DNA of 64,000 nucleotides from UBA9926 sp038131595 (GCA_038131595.1 JAYPPR010000008.1:930001-994000), one strand, 5' to 3'; shown: positions 44,187-53,480, numbered from the stretch's first letter. The notes: generated by a model from the letters alone, not told the origin. Program-made: numbers and translations.

Positions 44187-44570
44187 TCAAGGAATCGGTG
44201 TCTTGATCGCAGCGGCAGCAAACAGTAGCCAGCCTGCAATAAACAGCGTTCCGCCAATGGGAGTAACAGGGCCTAGCCATCTTGGACCGCCTAACGTTAG
44301 TCCATAAAGACTGCCAGAGAAAAAAAGGATACCAAAACAGAAGGCCAACGCAGCATATCGTGAAAGCATGTCCTCTGGGTGACGCAAGAGCCAAAGGCCT
44401 ACGGCAATGAGCGCAAGACTGTGCATCATCTGGTACTGAACAGCTGTTTGAAAAGCCGACAAGGCGTCTGCTGACAACCTGGCCTTTAGCGCATGTGCTC
44501 CGAAGGCACCTAGCATCACCGAGATGGCGCCACTCACTGCTCCCAGCGCGAGCAGGAGCGAACCGTTCAT
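44187..44570 (-). CDS. DUF423 membrane protein (YgdD-like)
   Basis: A 127-residue protein with four hydrophobic segments. The N-terminal G-A-x-x-G-A-x-x-V-x-L-G-A-F-G-A-H-A-L-K and the central Q-Y-Q-M-x-H-S-L-A-L motifs are diagnostic for DUF423. Function unknown. Its ATG overlaps the rpoH stop (ATGA), so it is expressed from the rpoH transcript. Confidence 0.92.
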   Translation of the reverse strand: MNGSLLLALGAVSGAISVMLGAFGAHALKARLSADALSAFQTAVQYQMMHSLALIAVGLWLLRHPEDMLSRYAALAFCFGILFFSGSLYGLTLGGPRWLGPVTPIGGTLFIAGWLLFAAAAIKTPIP

Positions 44571-45430
44571 GACGAGAGCTGACCCATAGCGGATCGCAGC
44601 TTTTTCATAGCAGCCTGCTCTAGCTGCCGCACTCGCTCGGCTGATATGCCGTATTCATCAGCGAGCTCATGCAACGTTGCTTTGGTTTCGTTTAACCACC
44701 TGCGGGTGACAATAGCCTCGGCCCTCGGATCAAGATGCTTCAACGCCTGCTTTAGCCGGGTCAGCTCATCCGCGGAGGCATTTTCTTCAGCCACAATGTC
44801 TGCAGGATTGGCCGATTCGGACGCGAGATATTGGGCGGGCGAAGGAACGAGCGCATCATCGTCATCATCCTGCGATAGATCAAAGCTGGCATCCGCTGCA
44901 GCGAGGCGCCCTTCCATCTGAACCACCGTCTCCGGTTTGACCCCCAAGTCAGCAGCAATCTGCGCGGCTTCTTTGTGGCCAAGCCACCCAAGCGCCTTCT
45001 TCTTACTACGAAGGTTAAAAAATAGCTTTTTTTGCGCCTTGGTCGTTGCTACTCGCACGATGCGCCAGTTACGCAAAATGAATTCGTGTATCTCAGCCTT
45101 AATCCAGTGAACAGCAAATGACACCAATCGAACGTTGTACTCCGGGTTGAAGCGTTTAACAGCCTTCATCAAACCGATGTTGCCTTCTTGGATAAGATCG
45201 GCTTCAGACAATCCATAACCAGAATAAGAACGCGCGATGTAAATCACGAATCGGAGGTTAGCCAGCACCAGCTGGCGGGCCGCTTCAACATCTCCATGCT
45301 CGTGCAAGCGCTCAGCCAGCCCTCGTTCCTCATCAGCGGTCAACACGGCGATTCCGTTGACGGCCTTCACGTAGGCCTCAAGATTTAATCCTGGCGCAGC
45401 GAGATCGATTGTGGCGGGTAGCGTGCTCAT
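44567..45430 (-). CDS. rpoH: RNA polymerase heat-shock sigma factor sigma-32
   Basis: Directs transcription of chaperone and protease genes. The 287-residue product has region 2 (D-L-I-Q-E-G-N-I-G-L-M-K-A-V-K-R-F), the RpoH box Q-K-K-L-F-F-N-L-R at 133-141 that separates sigma-32 from other sigma factors, and the region 4.2 helix-turn-helix near the C-terminus. An acidic D-D-D-D-D stretch near 190 is notable. It is downstream of ftsYEX as in E. coli, but with a 549-base gap and a repeated leader. Confidence 0.97.
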   Translation of the reverse strand: MSTLPATIDLAAPGLNLEAYVKAVNGIAVLTADEERGLAERLHEHGDVEAARQLVLANLRFVIYIARSYSGYGLSEADLIQEGNIGLMKAVKRFNPEYNVRLVSFAVHWIKAEIHEFILRNWRIVRVATTKAQKKLFFNLRSKKKALGWLGHKEAAQIAADLGVKPETVVQMEGRLAAADASFDLSQDDDDDALVPSPAQYLASESANPADIVAEENASADELTRLKQALKHLDPRAEAIVTRRWLNETKATLHELADEYGISAERVRQLEQAAMKKLRSAMGQLSS

Positions 45431-45725
45431 AGTCGGCGTTTTGTTCTGTTCTTGGCTGTTATTGGTCTGGCTGTTAGCTATGATTAATAATAGAATCCAT
45501 TATCTGCTGTTTCGGCTCTCACGGACTCAACCGTTTAACGAATCAACCGCTTACACCATTAACGTTCTATCGAAGCTGCTAGTGACTGAATCACCTTATT
45601 GTTGAATCTTTTTGCTCAGTCTTCTTGTTAAGTTGTTGTTTGGCCACTGGTACGGCGAGTTTCGCTTGCGAGATCTCTTAAGCGCTCTGTTTCATCGGCT
45701 TAGTAGCGGCTTTGTATTTCTACTT

Positions 45726-45764
45726 TCTATTTCCGCTGTCTATTTCCGCTGTCTATTTTCGCTT
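45726..45764 (-). repeat. 13-bp tandem repeat in the rpoH leader
   Basis: Plus-strand TCTATTTCCGCTG at 45726-45738 and 45739-45751 is exact, and TCTATTTTCGCTT follows at 45752-45764. The sense-strand unit is CAGCGGAAATAGA. It lies about 300 bases upstream of the rpoH start. Confidence 0.95.
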
Positions 45765-45857
45765 TTTACCGTTTATCTTTAAATGGGTCCTTTGATCTGT
45801 CCTCTGATACGTCGACAAACAGTTAGTCAATTAAAAACCCTGCCACCCTTCCACAAA

Positions 45858-45877
45858 GGCCCGCCCCTGCGCGGGCC
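45858..45877 (-). terminator. Possible terminator hairpin after ftsX
   Basis: GGCCCGC (45858-45864) and GCGGGCC (45871-45877) form a perfect 7-bp G/C stem with a 6-base loop. On the minus strand it is followed by a short TTTG and, about 20 bases on, by TTTTT. Located about 100 bases downstream of ftsX. It may separate ftsYEX from rpoH transcription. Confidence 0.4.
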
Positions 45878-45979
45878 GGCGATTCTAACACCTCTGAAAG
45901 ATAAGCACCAAATGGCATGATCATCGCGCGGGTTTAGCCGCAAGGAGGTTGCTCTACGCTTTGACCGCGCGAGTAGGCA

Positions 45980-46897
45980 TTAGTTTGGTTCGACGTTCTT
46001 TAAGTGCCGGCCCGTCGCGACCCAGGCGCTCATTAGGCCCAAAACGCCTCCAAATAGTGTCAAATTCACTAACTGTGTCAGCGGCATGCCTTGCAATGCG
46101 AAGCCGCTACGGTAGGACTGCGCCAAGACTTCGATGGGTGCTGCCAAATACGCGAGCGCCCCTTGGACTAAAACGCCAGCGACCAAAGCGCCGCCTGCTC
46201 CATGAAGCAGCCCAAAATACAGAAACGGACGTCTAACAAACGCATTGGTAGCGCCGATCAGTTTTTGAACCTCGATCTCCACCCGGCGGCTCTCAATGGC
46301 CAGCCTTAAAATGCTGGAAATAATCAGAACCACGCCGATACACATCACGATACCCAGCGTCGCAATCAACCGAGTCGCTGTTTCCATCATCGCCTCAAGG
46401 CGCCGCATCCAGGCCTCATCGAAAATCACATCCTCAACCAGTGGGTGCCCGCTAAGTCGTTGTCTCACCGATTCAACGGCCATACCGTCCCCGCGATTTG
46501 GCGTAATTTCAATGATCATGGGTAGCGGGTTGTCGTCAAACGCGTTAAGCAGGTCAACCATGCCCGTTTTTTCTGCAAACTCTTGCAGCGCCTCCTCTCT
46601 CGCGATCAAGTTGACCGCCATAACGCCAGGGATGTTGGCCGTATCCTTCACGAGCTGATTGGCTTGCTCCGCGGTAGCGGCCTCAATCAAGTAAACGCTG
46701 ACTTTAGCCTGGCCCTGCCATTGTCCCTCGTAGTCCGCTAACTGACTCAAAAAACTAAATAGAAAAATGGGCAACCCAAGCGCAATGCCCATGGCGCCCC
46801 AGGTACTCAGACTGCTCCATTTTTGATCCAAAATAGTTCGCGCCGCCCCGCGAGCGTCATGCTGATGGCGGCGCGCCCACTCACGAAGCCTAGTCAT
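45980..46897 (-). CDS. ftsX: Cell division protein FtsX
   Basis: Membrane partner of FtsE that couples ATP hydrolysis to septal amidase activation. The 305-residue product has four hydrophobic segments (one near 37-52 and three in the C-terminal half), a large periplasmic loop between the first two, and the I-G-A-T-x-x-F-V-R-R-P-F block of FtsX. It lies downstream of ftsE with 36 bases between. Confidence 0.95.
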   Translation of the reverse strand: MTRLREWARRHQHDARGAARTILDQKWSSLSTWGAMGIALGLPIFLFSFLSQLADYEGQWQGQAKVSVYLIEAATAEQANQLVKDTANIPGVMAVNLIAREEALQEFAEKTGMVDLLNAFDDNPLPMIIEITPNRGDGMAVESVRQRLSGHPLVEDVIFDEAWMRRLEAMMETATRLIATLGIVMCIGVVLIISSILRLAIESRRVEIEVQKLIGATNAFVRRPFLYFGLLHGAGGALVAGVLVQGALAYLAAPIEVLAQSYRSGFALQGMPLTQLVNLTLFGGVLGLMSAWVATGRHLKNVEPN

Positions 46898-46933
46898 TTA
46901 AAGTCCTCGCAGCCAAGCGCCCCTCATCCCCAT

Positions 46934-47599
46934 TCACGATGTCGAACCCTCTTCGAAACGGCCGTCAACCAGATGCAGACGTCGATGGGGCGAGCGTTCG
47001 ACGAACGCAACATCATGGGTCGCAATGAGTACCGTGACTCCAACCTGCTGAAACAATTCAAATACCCCCATGATCTCTTCGCTCAGTGCGGGATCAAGGT
47101 TTCCCGTTGGCTCATCAGCCAGCAAGACCGGTGGCCGAGTCACCACGGCGCGAGCGATACCGACGCGTTGCTGCTCACCCCCTGACAACCCGATGGGCAT
47201 GTGCTTGGCTTTGTCGTGCAATCCAACTTTAGAGAGTGCAGCGCTGACTTTTCTGGCTACTTCGCGGGGCTCTGTACCTTGGATATAAAGCGGCAGCGCA
47301 ACATTTTCAAAAACGGACCGATCGAACAACAGATGATGGTTTTGAAAGACAAATCCAATTTGTCTACGTAGCGCCGGAATTTTTCGGCGAGCGATCTTTT
47401 CGAGCGATTGGCCATTCACGACAACTTTGCCACGGGTTGCAAGCTCTATCGCCATGATGAGTTTTAGCAACGTGCTTTTGCCTGCGCCGGAGGGGCCTGT
47501 CAGAAAGGCGAATTCTCCAGCGTCCAGCGTGAAATTAACGTCGGACAGCGCTTCATGACCCGTTTCGTATCGTTTAGTGACATGTTCAAACTGAAGCAT
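46934..47599 (-). CDS. ftsE: Cell division ATP-binding protein FtsE
   Basis: ABC ATPase of the FtsEX complex. The 221-residue product has Walker A G-P-S-G-A-G-K-S at 35-42, the F-Q-N-H-H-L-L Q-loop region, the signature L-S-G-G-E-Q-Q-R and Walker B V-L-L-A-D-E-P-T-G-N-L-D. It is 17 bases downstream of ftsY in the standard ftsYEX order. Confidence 0.97.
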   Translation of the reverse strand: MLQFEHVTKRYETGHEALSDVNFTLDAGEFAFLTGPSGAGKSTLLKLIMAIELATRGKVVVNGQSLEKIARRKIPALRRQIGFVFQNHHLLFDRSVFENVALPLYIQGTEPREVARKVSAALSKVGLHDKAKHMPIGLSGGEQQRVGIARAVVTRPPVLLADEPTGNLDPALSEEIMGVFELFQQVGVTVLIATHDVAFVERSPHRRLHLVDGRFEEGSTS

Positions 47600-47616
47600 T
47601 TGTCATCCCCAATGCC

Positions 47617-48570
47617 TTAGGCAGCGTCAAAAATCGCCTCAACGTAGGCCTTCGCATCAAAGGGCCGTAAGTCGTCCAGTTGCTCCCCTACCCCGATAAA
47701 GTGAATCGGTAAGCCGAGCTCTCTGGCGAGCGCGAACATCACGCCGCCTTTGGCTGTGCCGTCGAGCTTGGTTACGACCAGTCCGGATACGGGCACGCTA
47801 TTTTTAAACTCCCGCGCTTGCATCAGTGCGTTCTGACCCGTTCCACCATCGATGACCAATAAGACCGAGTGGGGGGCAGATTCATCGATACGATTCATCA
47901 CTCGAACAATCTTTTCTAACTCCTGCATTAGGTTGGCCTTGTTCTGCAGACGGCCTGCCGTATCGGCAATCAGAACATCAGCACCCTTCGCCTTCGCGCT
48001 GCTCAAAGCATCGAATATCACAGAGGCACTATCCGCTCCTGTCTGCTGGGCGACGACGTCAACGCCGTTGCGCTCTCCCCAGGTCTTCAACTGCTCCACT
48101 GCTGCAGCCCGATAAGTGTCTCCGGCCGCCAGCATGACGTGACGTCCTTCAGACTTAAATCGATGCGCTAGCTTGCCAGCGGTGGTGGTCTTACCCGCGC
48201 CATTGACCCCAACCATCAACACGACCAGCGGTTCTGCGTCGCTTTGGGGCAAAGGAAGTGCACTGGGCTCAATCATTTGTACCAGCGTCGACTTAAGCGC
48301 TTCTCGGACAGCCTCGGCGTCTTTCAACGACTTTCTCGACATCGCTTTTGTTAGCGTCTGAATCACTTCTTCAGTGACGGGCATACCAAAATCAGAGGTA
48401 ATGAGCAGGGTCTCTATCTCATCCAGCAGGGTTTGGTCGATGGCCTTTCCCACTGCAAACATCTGATCCAGTCGAGAGGACAGCCCGTCACGCGTTTTAG
48501 CAAGGCCCTGCCGCAATCGAGCAAACCATCCCGGCTTGCCTTCCACTTGATCATCTGCAACATTGCTCAT
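47617..48570 (-). CDS. ftsY: Signal recognition particle receptor FtsY
   Basis: SRP receptor GTPase for co-translational membrane targeting. The 317-residue form from the ATG at 48570 is an NG-domain protein with a short N-terminal extension, lacking the long acidic A domain of E. coli. It has G1 G-V-N-G-A-G-K-T-T, the D-T-Y-R-A-A-A block, D-T-A-G-R and T-K-L-D-G-T-A-K-G-G. A TTG at 48597 would extend it by 9 residues but an AGGA site favours 48570. It is divergent from rsmD with only 27 bases between starts. Confidence 0.96.
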   Translation of the reverse strand: MSNVADDQVEGKPGWFARLRQGLAKTRDGLSSRLDQMFAVGKAIDQTLLDEIETLLITSDFGMPVTEEVIQTLTKAMSRKSLKDAEAVREALKSTLVQMIEPSALPLPQSDAEPLVVLMVGVNGAGKTTTAGKLAHRFKSEGRHVMLAAGDTYRAAAVEQLKTWGERNGVDVVAQQTGADSASVIFDALSSAKAKGADVLIADTAGRLQNKANLMQELEKIVRVMNRIDESAPHSVLLVIDGGTGQNALMQAREFKNSVPVSGLVVTKLDGTAKGGVMFALARELGLPIHFIGVGEQLDDLRPFDAKAYVEAIFDAA

Positions 48571-48597
48571 GGTGTGTCCTGTGGTGAAAGGTATCAA

Positions 48598-49173
48598 TTG
48601 AAGCAGTCGTCTTCAGCCAATGTACGAATTATCGGCGGTATGTGGCGACACCGTAAAGTATCCTTCCCTTCTCATTTTAACATTCGCCCATCGCCGGACC
48701 GCGTCCGAGAAACGCTCTTCAACTGGCTCCAGGGCGATATCGCCGGGCGACGGTGTCTTGAACCCTTCGCAGGCAGCGGGATTTTGAGCTTCGAAGCGCT
48801 CTCCCGAGGGGCAGCGCTGGTGACGCTGTCAGAGACAGTGCCCGGGGTTGTTTCATCCCTCAAGGCCGAAGCAGACAAATTAGGCGCGTTAGCACCTGCC
48901 TGCGATATTCGCCTGGCGGATGGGTATGCGTTATTGAAAGCGCCTCCGCCTCTGACTGATTTAGTCTTTTTGGATCCCCCATTTGCCGAGGCGCGATTTG
49001 AGGAATTGTTTGAGGCGCTGTCGGAAGAAGAGCGATATCCAGCCCACCTTTTGGTTTACGTTGAAAGTGCTGCTCCACTGCCTGAATCGAGCTTTGCCTC
49101 ATTCGGCTTCGAGCCCATTAAACAAAAACAGGCCGGTCGAGTGACCTTTGCACTCTTCGCTCGATGCGCTTAA
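48598..49173 (+). CDS. rsmD: 16S rRNA (guanine966-N2)-methyltransferase
   Basis: SAM-dependent methylation of G966 of 16S rRNA. The 191-residue product has the N-terminal V-R-I-I-G-G-x-W-R block, R-P-S-P-D-R-V-R-E-T-L-F-N-W-L, the SAM motif E-P-F-A-G-S-G and the catalytic F-L-D-P-P-F. I chose a TTG start at 48598 because AAAGG stands six bases before it and it yields the family length; the frame is open to 48433 but that part lies over ftsY. Confidence 0.93.
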   Translation: MKQSSSANVRIIGGMWRHRKVSFPSHFNIRPSPDRVRETLFNWLQGDIAGRRCLEPFAGSGILSFEALSRGAALVTLSETVPGVVSSLKAEADKLGALAPACDIRLADGYALLKAPPPLTDLVFLDPPFAEARFEELFEALSEEERYPAHLLVYVESAAPLPESSFASFGFEPIKQKQAGRVTFALFARCA

Positions 49174-49225
49174 CACGAGCGAGTGTCGTGGGTAGAATCT
49201 TGTCCTCAATCCAGCAGGTGGCCCC

Positions 49226-49702
49226 ATGAGAACCGTTCTTTATCCTGGCACGTTTAACCCCATCCATAATGGTCATATCGATCTTGTTCGGAGGGCAGCC
49301 GGCTTATTCGACCGGGTCGTACTAGGCATTGCAACGAGCCCACAGAAAAATCCTAGTGTCTTAGAGGTCAGAGTGAACCTAGCAAGAGAGGCACTACAGG
49401 CGATGGACAACGTTGAGGTGATCGGGTTCAACACACTGACCGTGGACTTCGCTCGAGAAGTGGGGGCCAGTGTCATCCTAAAGGGCATTCGGACAGTCAC
49501 TGACTTTGAATACGAATTTCAGATGCTCAACATGAATCGTGCGTTGTCGCCCGGGCTCGAGACGGTGTTTTTGGCCCCATCCGAGGAGCACTCCTACATC
49601 TCCTCGACACTCGTGCGCCAAATCGCAGGATACGGCGGCGATGTCAGCCAATTCGTGCCACCAGCGGTAGCGGCTGCCATCAAGGCGGGCGAGGTTGGCT
49701 AA
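49226..49702 (+). CDS. coaD: Phosphopantetheine adenylyltransferase
   Basis: Penultimate step of coenzyme A synthesis. The 158-residue product has the nucleotidyltransferase motif Y-P-G-T-F-N-P-I-H-N-G-H with HxGH at 14-17, K-G-I-R near 90 and the C-terminal S-S-T-L-V-R motif near 128. Its stop interlocks with the convergent mutM stop in CTAA. CoaBC, two steps earlier, is encoded at 54330. Confidence 0.97.
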   Translation: MRTVLYPGTFNPIHNGHIDLVRRAAGLFDRVVLGIATSPQKNPSVLEVRVNLAREALQAMDNVEVIGFNTLTVDFAREVGASVILKGIRTVTDFEYEFQMLNMNRALSPGLETVFLAPSEEHSYISSTLVRQIAGYGGDVSQFVPPAVAAAIKAGEVG

Positions 49703-50508
49703 CGCTGGCACCGCTTGCAAAAGACCGTTGCTCTGCTGCTGATCCGAAGCGACGTCAGCGCCCCACCACACCGATAGCAGGTCTCTCCTTCTCGACCGTA
49801 AACCTGAAGTTCGTGCCGAAAGTAACCCGGTTTACCGTCCTCATGGAGAAAGTCTCGCAAGCTAGTGCCGCCGGCCTGAATCGCCTTTTCGAGCACCATT
49901 TTTACGGCAGGTACAAGCCGACCCATTCGGCGCCTGCTCACTTTACCTGCCTCTACTAACGGCCTAATCCCGGCGTAATAAAGCGCCTCATTGGCGTAAA
50001 TATTACCCACGCCAACGACCACCTCTGCGTCCATCAAGAAGGTCTTGATGTTCCGTTTGACGCTCGCCGCGCGACCCATCAAATAATCCACCGAAAAATC
50101 ATCTGAAAGCGGCTCCGGGCCTAGCTTGTCGAGCAAAGGGTGGCTGAGCGCTGTGAGATAAAAGAGTGATCCGAACCGCCTTGGGTCTCGATATCGAAGC
50201 ACCTGCCCGCTATCGAGCAGAATGTCGACATGGTCGTGCTTGAGTGGCGCCGTGCCCTGGGGTAACACCCGCAGGCTCCCGGACATGCCCAAGTGAAGCA
50301 TTAACCACCCTTGCTCTAACTCAAGTAATAAATACTTTGCTCGACGAGACACCCCGGTGATCCGTTGACCTGATGCCCACTGCGACAAATGCGGGTCCAC
50401 GGGCCACCTCAGTCGATGCTCTCTGACAAGGAGTTGGTTAATCACACGCCCTGTCACATGCGGCATGATCCCGACCCTTGTCGTCTCTACTTCTGGTAAC
50501 TCCGGCAT
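49699..50508 (-). CDS. mutM: Formamidopyrimidine-DNA glycosylase
   Basis: Base-excision repair of 8-oxoguanine. The start at 50508 gives M-P-E-L-P-E-V-E-T, with Pro2 the catalytic nucleophile. A downstream Lys in the K-Y-L-L beta segment and the C-terminal zinc finger (C-Y-R-C-G-G ... C-K-R-C-Q-R) complete the family features. The 269-residue length matches E. coli MutM. A start at 50523 would bury the catalytic Pro and is rejected. Confidence 0.97.
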   Translation of the reverse strand: MPELPEVETTRVGIMPHVTGRVINQLLVREHRLRWPVDPHLSQWASGQRITGVSRRAKYLLLELEQGWLMLHLGMSGSLRVLPQGTAPLKHDHVDILLDSGQVLRYRDPRRFGSLFYLTALSHPLLDKLGPEPLSDDFSVDYLMGRAASVKRNIKTFLMDAEVVVGVGNIYANEALYYAGIRPLVEAGKVSRRRMGRLVPAVKMVLEKAIQAGGTSLRDFLHEDGKPGYFRHELQVYGREGETCYRCGGALTSLRISSRATVFCKRCQR

Positions 50509-50714
50509 GGTTCCATCACCCATTGATTAAAACGCCGCTGGGTAGGCAGCGTGTTTTGCCCAGGTATCAAACCCCAAGGATGAAACCCCAGACTTCAAAC
50601 TATAGCTCACTCATCTGGGGCTATGATTTTTTAGAAGGGCATTATCACAGAACGGCTGATCAGCGCATTCCTGTGGCACTCGCGGCTAACCGAGGTCAGC
50701 GCTATCATGCTGGC

Positions 50715-52709
50715 ATGCGCAACGCAGACCCTGCTCATTTTGTTGGAATTGATACCGGTGGCACATTCACCGATTTTATCCACGTCGGGCCAAGCGGTAT
50801 CGCCTCATGCAAGATATTATCGTCGCCCGAGGCACCCGAGAAAGCGATTTTTCGCGGGCTTAAAGCCCTCGGGCTGGAGGCATCTCTTGGGAGCGGTGAT
50901 GTATCAATTGTTCACGGCACCACGGTCGCAACTAACGCAGCCCTCGAACACAAAGGCGCTAAAACCGCCTTTATCACCAATCAGGGCTTCGGTGACCTAC
51001 TCGAGCTTGGTCGTCAGAACCGCGCAGCGCTTTACGAATTAAACCCAAGGGTCAACCGTCTCGGTTCGGACAAGGTTTATCGACTAGAAATCGACACTCG
51101 CAGAGATGCGTCAGGCGAGCTCATTCAAGCACTCACGCCCGCTAGCATCGAGGCACTGACCCGCGAGATTGCTGCACTTAAACCCGAAGCCATTGCCATT
51201 TGTCTCCTATTTGCTTTCAAAAACAATCAGGAAGAGCGAGCGTTACGGGAGGCGCTATCGCACATTACCGACACCATCACCTTATCGAGCGAGCTGCATC
51301 CTGAGCCTGGAGAGTATGAACGCGCTGTTATCACCGTCTTGAATAGCTATCTTGCCCCACCCGTGCGGGGCTATTTATCTCGGCTCGTAACGGGGACTGC
51401 ACCCAGCGAAGTCAAGATTATGCAGTCATCTGGCCTCACGATTTCCGCTGACAAGGCAGCCGCCAGAGCCGCGCACCTTTTGCTATCAGGGCCAGCAGGT
51501 GGGCTTATCGGCGCTAACCAGTGTTTTCCAAATAGCAACTTGATGACCTTTGATATGGGCGGCACATCAACCGACGTCGCCCTGATCGAGGGCTCTATTA
51601 CTCCTGCAACATCGGCAGACCTTGATGGCCTTCCCCTTGCGATGCCCGCGCTGGACTTAACCACCATTGGCGCCGGTGGCGGCTCAATTGCTTGGATCAA
51701 TGAGGGAGGCTTGCTCTCACTCGGGCCCGCGTCTGCGGGCGCAAGCCCTGGGCCTGCTTGCTATCAACAAGGCGGCTCAAAACCTACCGTAACCGATGCC
51801 CATGCCGTGCTCGGACATTTTGAGGGGGCCGAGACGCTTTCCGATGACATTCAGCTTTCGAGCGAAGCCGCGGCACGCGCTATTCAACCACTGGCAGAAG
51901 CGCTAGGCATGCCTTTAAACGACACGGCAAGCGGCATTATTGATCTTGCGAATGAGAAAATGGCCCAAGCCTTGAGGGTGATTTCAATTCAGCGGGGATT
52001 TGATCCTGCGGATTTCACTCTGACTTGCTTCGGCGGCGCAGGCGGTCTTCATCTTTGTTCTCTTGCGCAATCACTCGGGATGAGGCGCGCAGTGGTACCC
52101 GCGTTTGCCGCCATGTTTTCCGCACTCGGCATGCTAATGGCCAGACCAGGCCGCGTCTTTACACGAGCGATCTATCTGCCCTTTGCGGAGATCAAAGACA
52201 CAACGCTGTCATCCGCCATCCAATCACTGATTGATGAAGCCGTCAGTCATGCGGATTTGGCCGATCGAGGGCCTCGTACCGATGAGCTTGCAGCAGACGT
52301 TCGGTACGCCGGTCAATCTACCACGTTGGAAATCCCTCTCTCGGGTGATCTTCGTGAGATGCGCGCTCAATTCGAGCGGGCTCACGAAACAAGGTACGGG
52401 CACAAACTGATGCAAGAGCCTGAGCTCGTTCGAATCAGGTGGCGCGCAGAGGATCGACATCCTCTCCCGCGGTCAGTTGCATCGTTACAGCAACCCGATT
52501 TAGCGGCTTCTTTCCAGCGGCTCATGGCGAGCCCTCCAGCCGATCTCGAATCACTGCCCGCCATTCTATCGGTCAAGGACCTTCAGCCTTATCAGCACGT
52601 CGAGGGCCCGCGAACCTTGCTTGCGCCCGGCACGACCATCCGTCTGGATAAAGATTGGATCGCTATGCGCGATGAGGCCGGCCACCTGTTGCTCATGCAC
52701 AAACACTAG
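50715..52709 (+). CDS. Hydantoinase/oxoprolinase-family protein, HyuA-like subunit alone
   Basis: A 664-residue ATP-dependent amidohydrolase of the HyuA family (N-methylhydantoinase A / 5-oxoprolinase alpha / acetone carboxylase beta relatives). The phosphate loop G-I-D-T-G-G-T-F-T-D at 11-20, the second loop F-D-M-G-G-T-S-T-D near 280, and G-A-G-G-G-S-I-A near 315 are present. A HyuB partner is normally adjacent but none is seen; the neighbours are mutM and rpmG. The start is chosen by the family N-terminus, since the frame is open to 50478 across mutM. Substrate cannot be inferred. Confidence 0.85.
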   Translation: MRNADPAHFVGIDTGGTFTDFIHVGPSGIASCKILSSPEAPEKAIFRGLKALGLEASLGSGDVSIVHGTTVATNAALEHKGAKTAFITNQGFGDLLELGRQNRAALYELNPRVNRLGSDKVYRLEIDTRRDASGELIQALTPASIEALTREIAALKPEAIAICLLFAFKNNQEERALREALSHITDTITLSSELHPEPGEYERAVITVLNSYLAPPVRGYLSRLVTGTAPSEVKIMQSSGLTISADKAAARAAHLLLSGPAGGLIGANQCFPNSNLMTFDMGGTSTDVALIEGSITPATSADLDGLPLAMPALDLTTIGAGGGSIAWINEGGLLSLGPASAGASPGPACYQQGGSKPTVTDAHAVLGHFEGAETLSDDIQLSSEAAARAIQPLAEALGMPLNDTASGIIDLANEKMAQALRVISIQRGFDPADFTLTCFGGAGGLHLCSLAQSLGMRRAVVPAFAAMFSALGMLMARPGRVFTRAIYLPFAEIKDTTLSSAIQSLIDEAVSHADLADRGPRTDELAADVRYAGQSTTLEIPLSGDLREMRAQFERAHETRYGHKLMQEPELVRIRWRAEDRHPLPRSVASLQQPDLAASFQRLMASPPADLESLPAILSVKDLQPYQHVEGPRTLLAPGTTIRLDKDWIAMRDEAGHLLLMHKH

Positions 52710-52991
52710 AACTGGGGACGTCATGAAAGCACCTAGATCTCGTTTGAGCTCGATGCTGGCTGTTGATTGACAGGAGGGTCCAAGCATTAGATCAGGACTG
52801 ATCGTTTAGGTGGGACGCGCGATTGGGAGTGGGCTTCTTTTGACTTGCCTTTTAGCCTGATTTTTAGCCTAGGGGCTTTCACACACTCCGCGTGGCCTAG
52901 CAAGGGTTGTACGCCGTTCCCAGGTGCCGCCTGATAGCAGACGGCTTCTACAGCGAACGCTTATTAAAAGGCGTGAGTCGTTTGGGCTGTG
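52710..52991. other. 282-bp convergent spacer without a gene
   Basis: It lies between the hydantoinase gene and rpmG, which face each other. It has a degenerate 12-13 bp repeat (CTTTTAGCCTGA / TTTTTAGCCTAGG, 52849-52873). No clear bidirectional terminator and no RNA gene recognised. Confidence 0.5.
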
Positions 52992-53147
52992 TTACTTAAT
53001 TTTGGCTTCCGTGTAGGTGACATGCTTACGGACAACCGGATCAAACTTCTTGATTTCCATCTTGTCAGGCATGTTTTTCTTATTCTTCGTGGTCGTGTAG
53101 TAGTGACCCGTTCCCGCAGAAGATACGAGCTTAATCTTGTCTCTCAT
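52992..53147 (-). CDS. rpmG: Large ribosomal subunit protein bL33
   Basis: A 51-residue ribosomal protein. The minus strand reads M-R-D-K-I-K-L-V-S-S-A-G-T-G-H-Y-Y-T-T, then K-N-K-K-N, and ends in T-E-A-K-I-K, matching bL33 of the cysteine-free type (not zinc-binding). An AGAGGA ribosome-binding site stands eight bases before the ATG. It follows rpmB by 96 bases in the usual rpmB-rpmG operon. Confidence 0.97.
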   Translation of the reverse strand: MRDKIKLVSSAGTGHYYTTTKNKKNMPDKMEIKKFDPVVRKHVTYTEAKIK

Positions 53148-53243
53148 CGTCTAATTCCTCTTTTCAACCCGCTTAGTTCTCAATGGGCCTGTTTTTATAG
53201 CGTTTTCCCAACCGAAAGCGCCAGTGCGCCCTACCAGTTGGTT

Positions 53244-53480
53244 TTATACTCGCTGGCCTTGTGCTCGAAGGTCCGTCACAACCTGCTCGATTCCTAGCTT
53301 GTCAATGATCCGCATGCCTTTCGTGGAGACTTTGAGCTTTACGAAACGCTTTTCGCTTTCCAGCCAAAACCGATGCTGTTGAATATTAGGTAGGAACCGA
53401 CGGCGTGTTTTATTGTTGGCGTGCGATACATTGTTGCCGCTTTGGGGCCGCTTCCCCGTCACTTGACATACTCTTGACAT
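53244..53480 (-). CDS. rpmB: Large ribosomal subunit protein bL28
   Basis: A 78-residue ribosomal protein with the start M-S-R-V-C-Q-V-T-G-K-R-P-x-x-G-N-N-V-S-H-A and the N-K-T-R-R-R-F-x-P-N block, typical of bL28. It is the first gene of the rpmB-rpmG pair. A promoter about 300 bases upstream and a purine-rich repeated leader precede it. Confidence 0.98.
   Translation of the reverse strand: MSRVCQVTGKRPQSGNNVSHANNKTRRRFLPNIQQHRFWLESEKRFVKLKVSTKGMRIIDKLGIEQVVTDLRAQGQRV

Larger units (their letters stand above)
45431..45979 (-). promoter_or_regulatory. 549-bp rpoH leader region with repeats
   Basis: No gene is supported. On the rpoH sense strand there is an inverted repeat near the ftsX end, a 13-bp repeat (three copies), and a long A-rich stretch down to the start codon with AACAGAACAAAAC-like sequence. 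rpoH of E. coli has several promoters and an mRNA thermosensor; I cannot identify equivalents here. Confidence 0.6.

Noticed and set aside
48433..48597. N-terminal extension of rsmD
   Set aside because: The extra 55 codons lie antisense over ftsY, and the TTG at 48598 has a good ribosome-binding site and gives the normal length.
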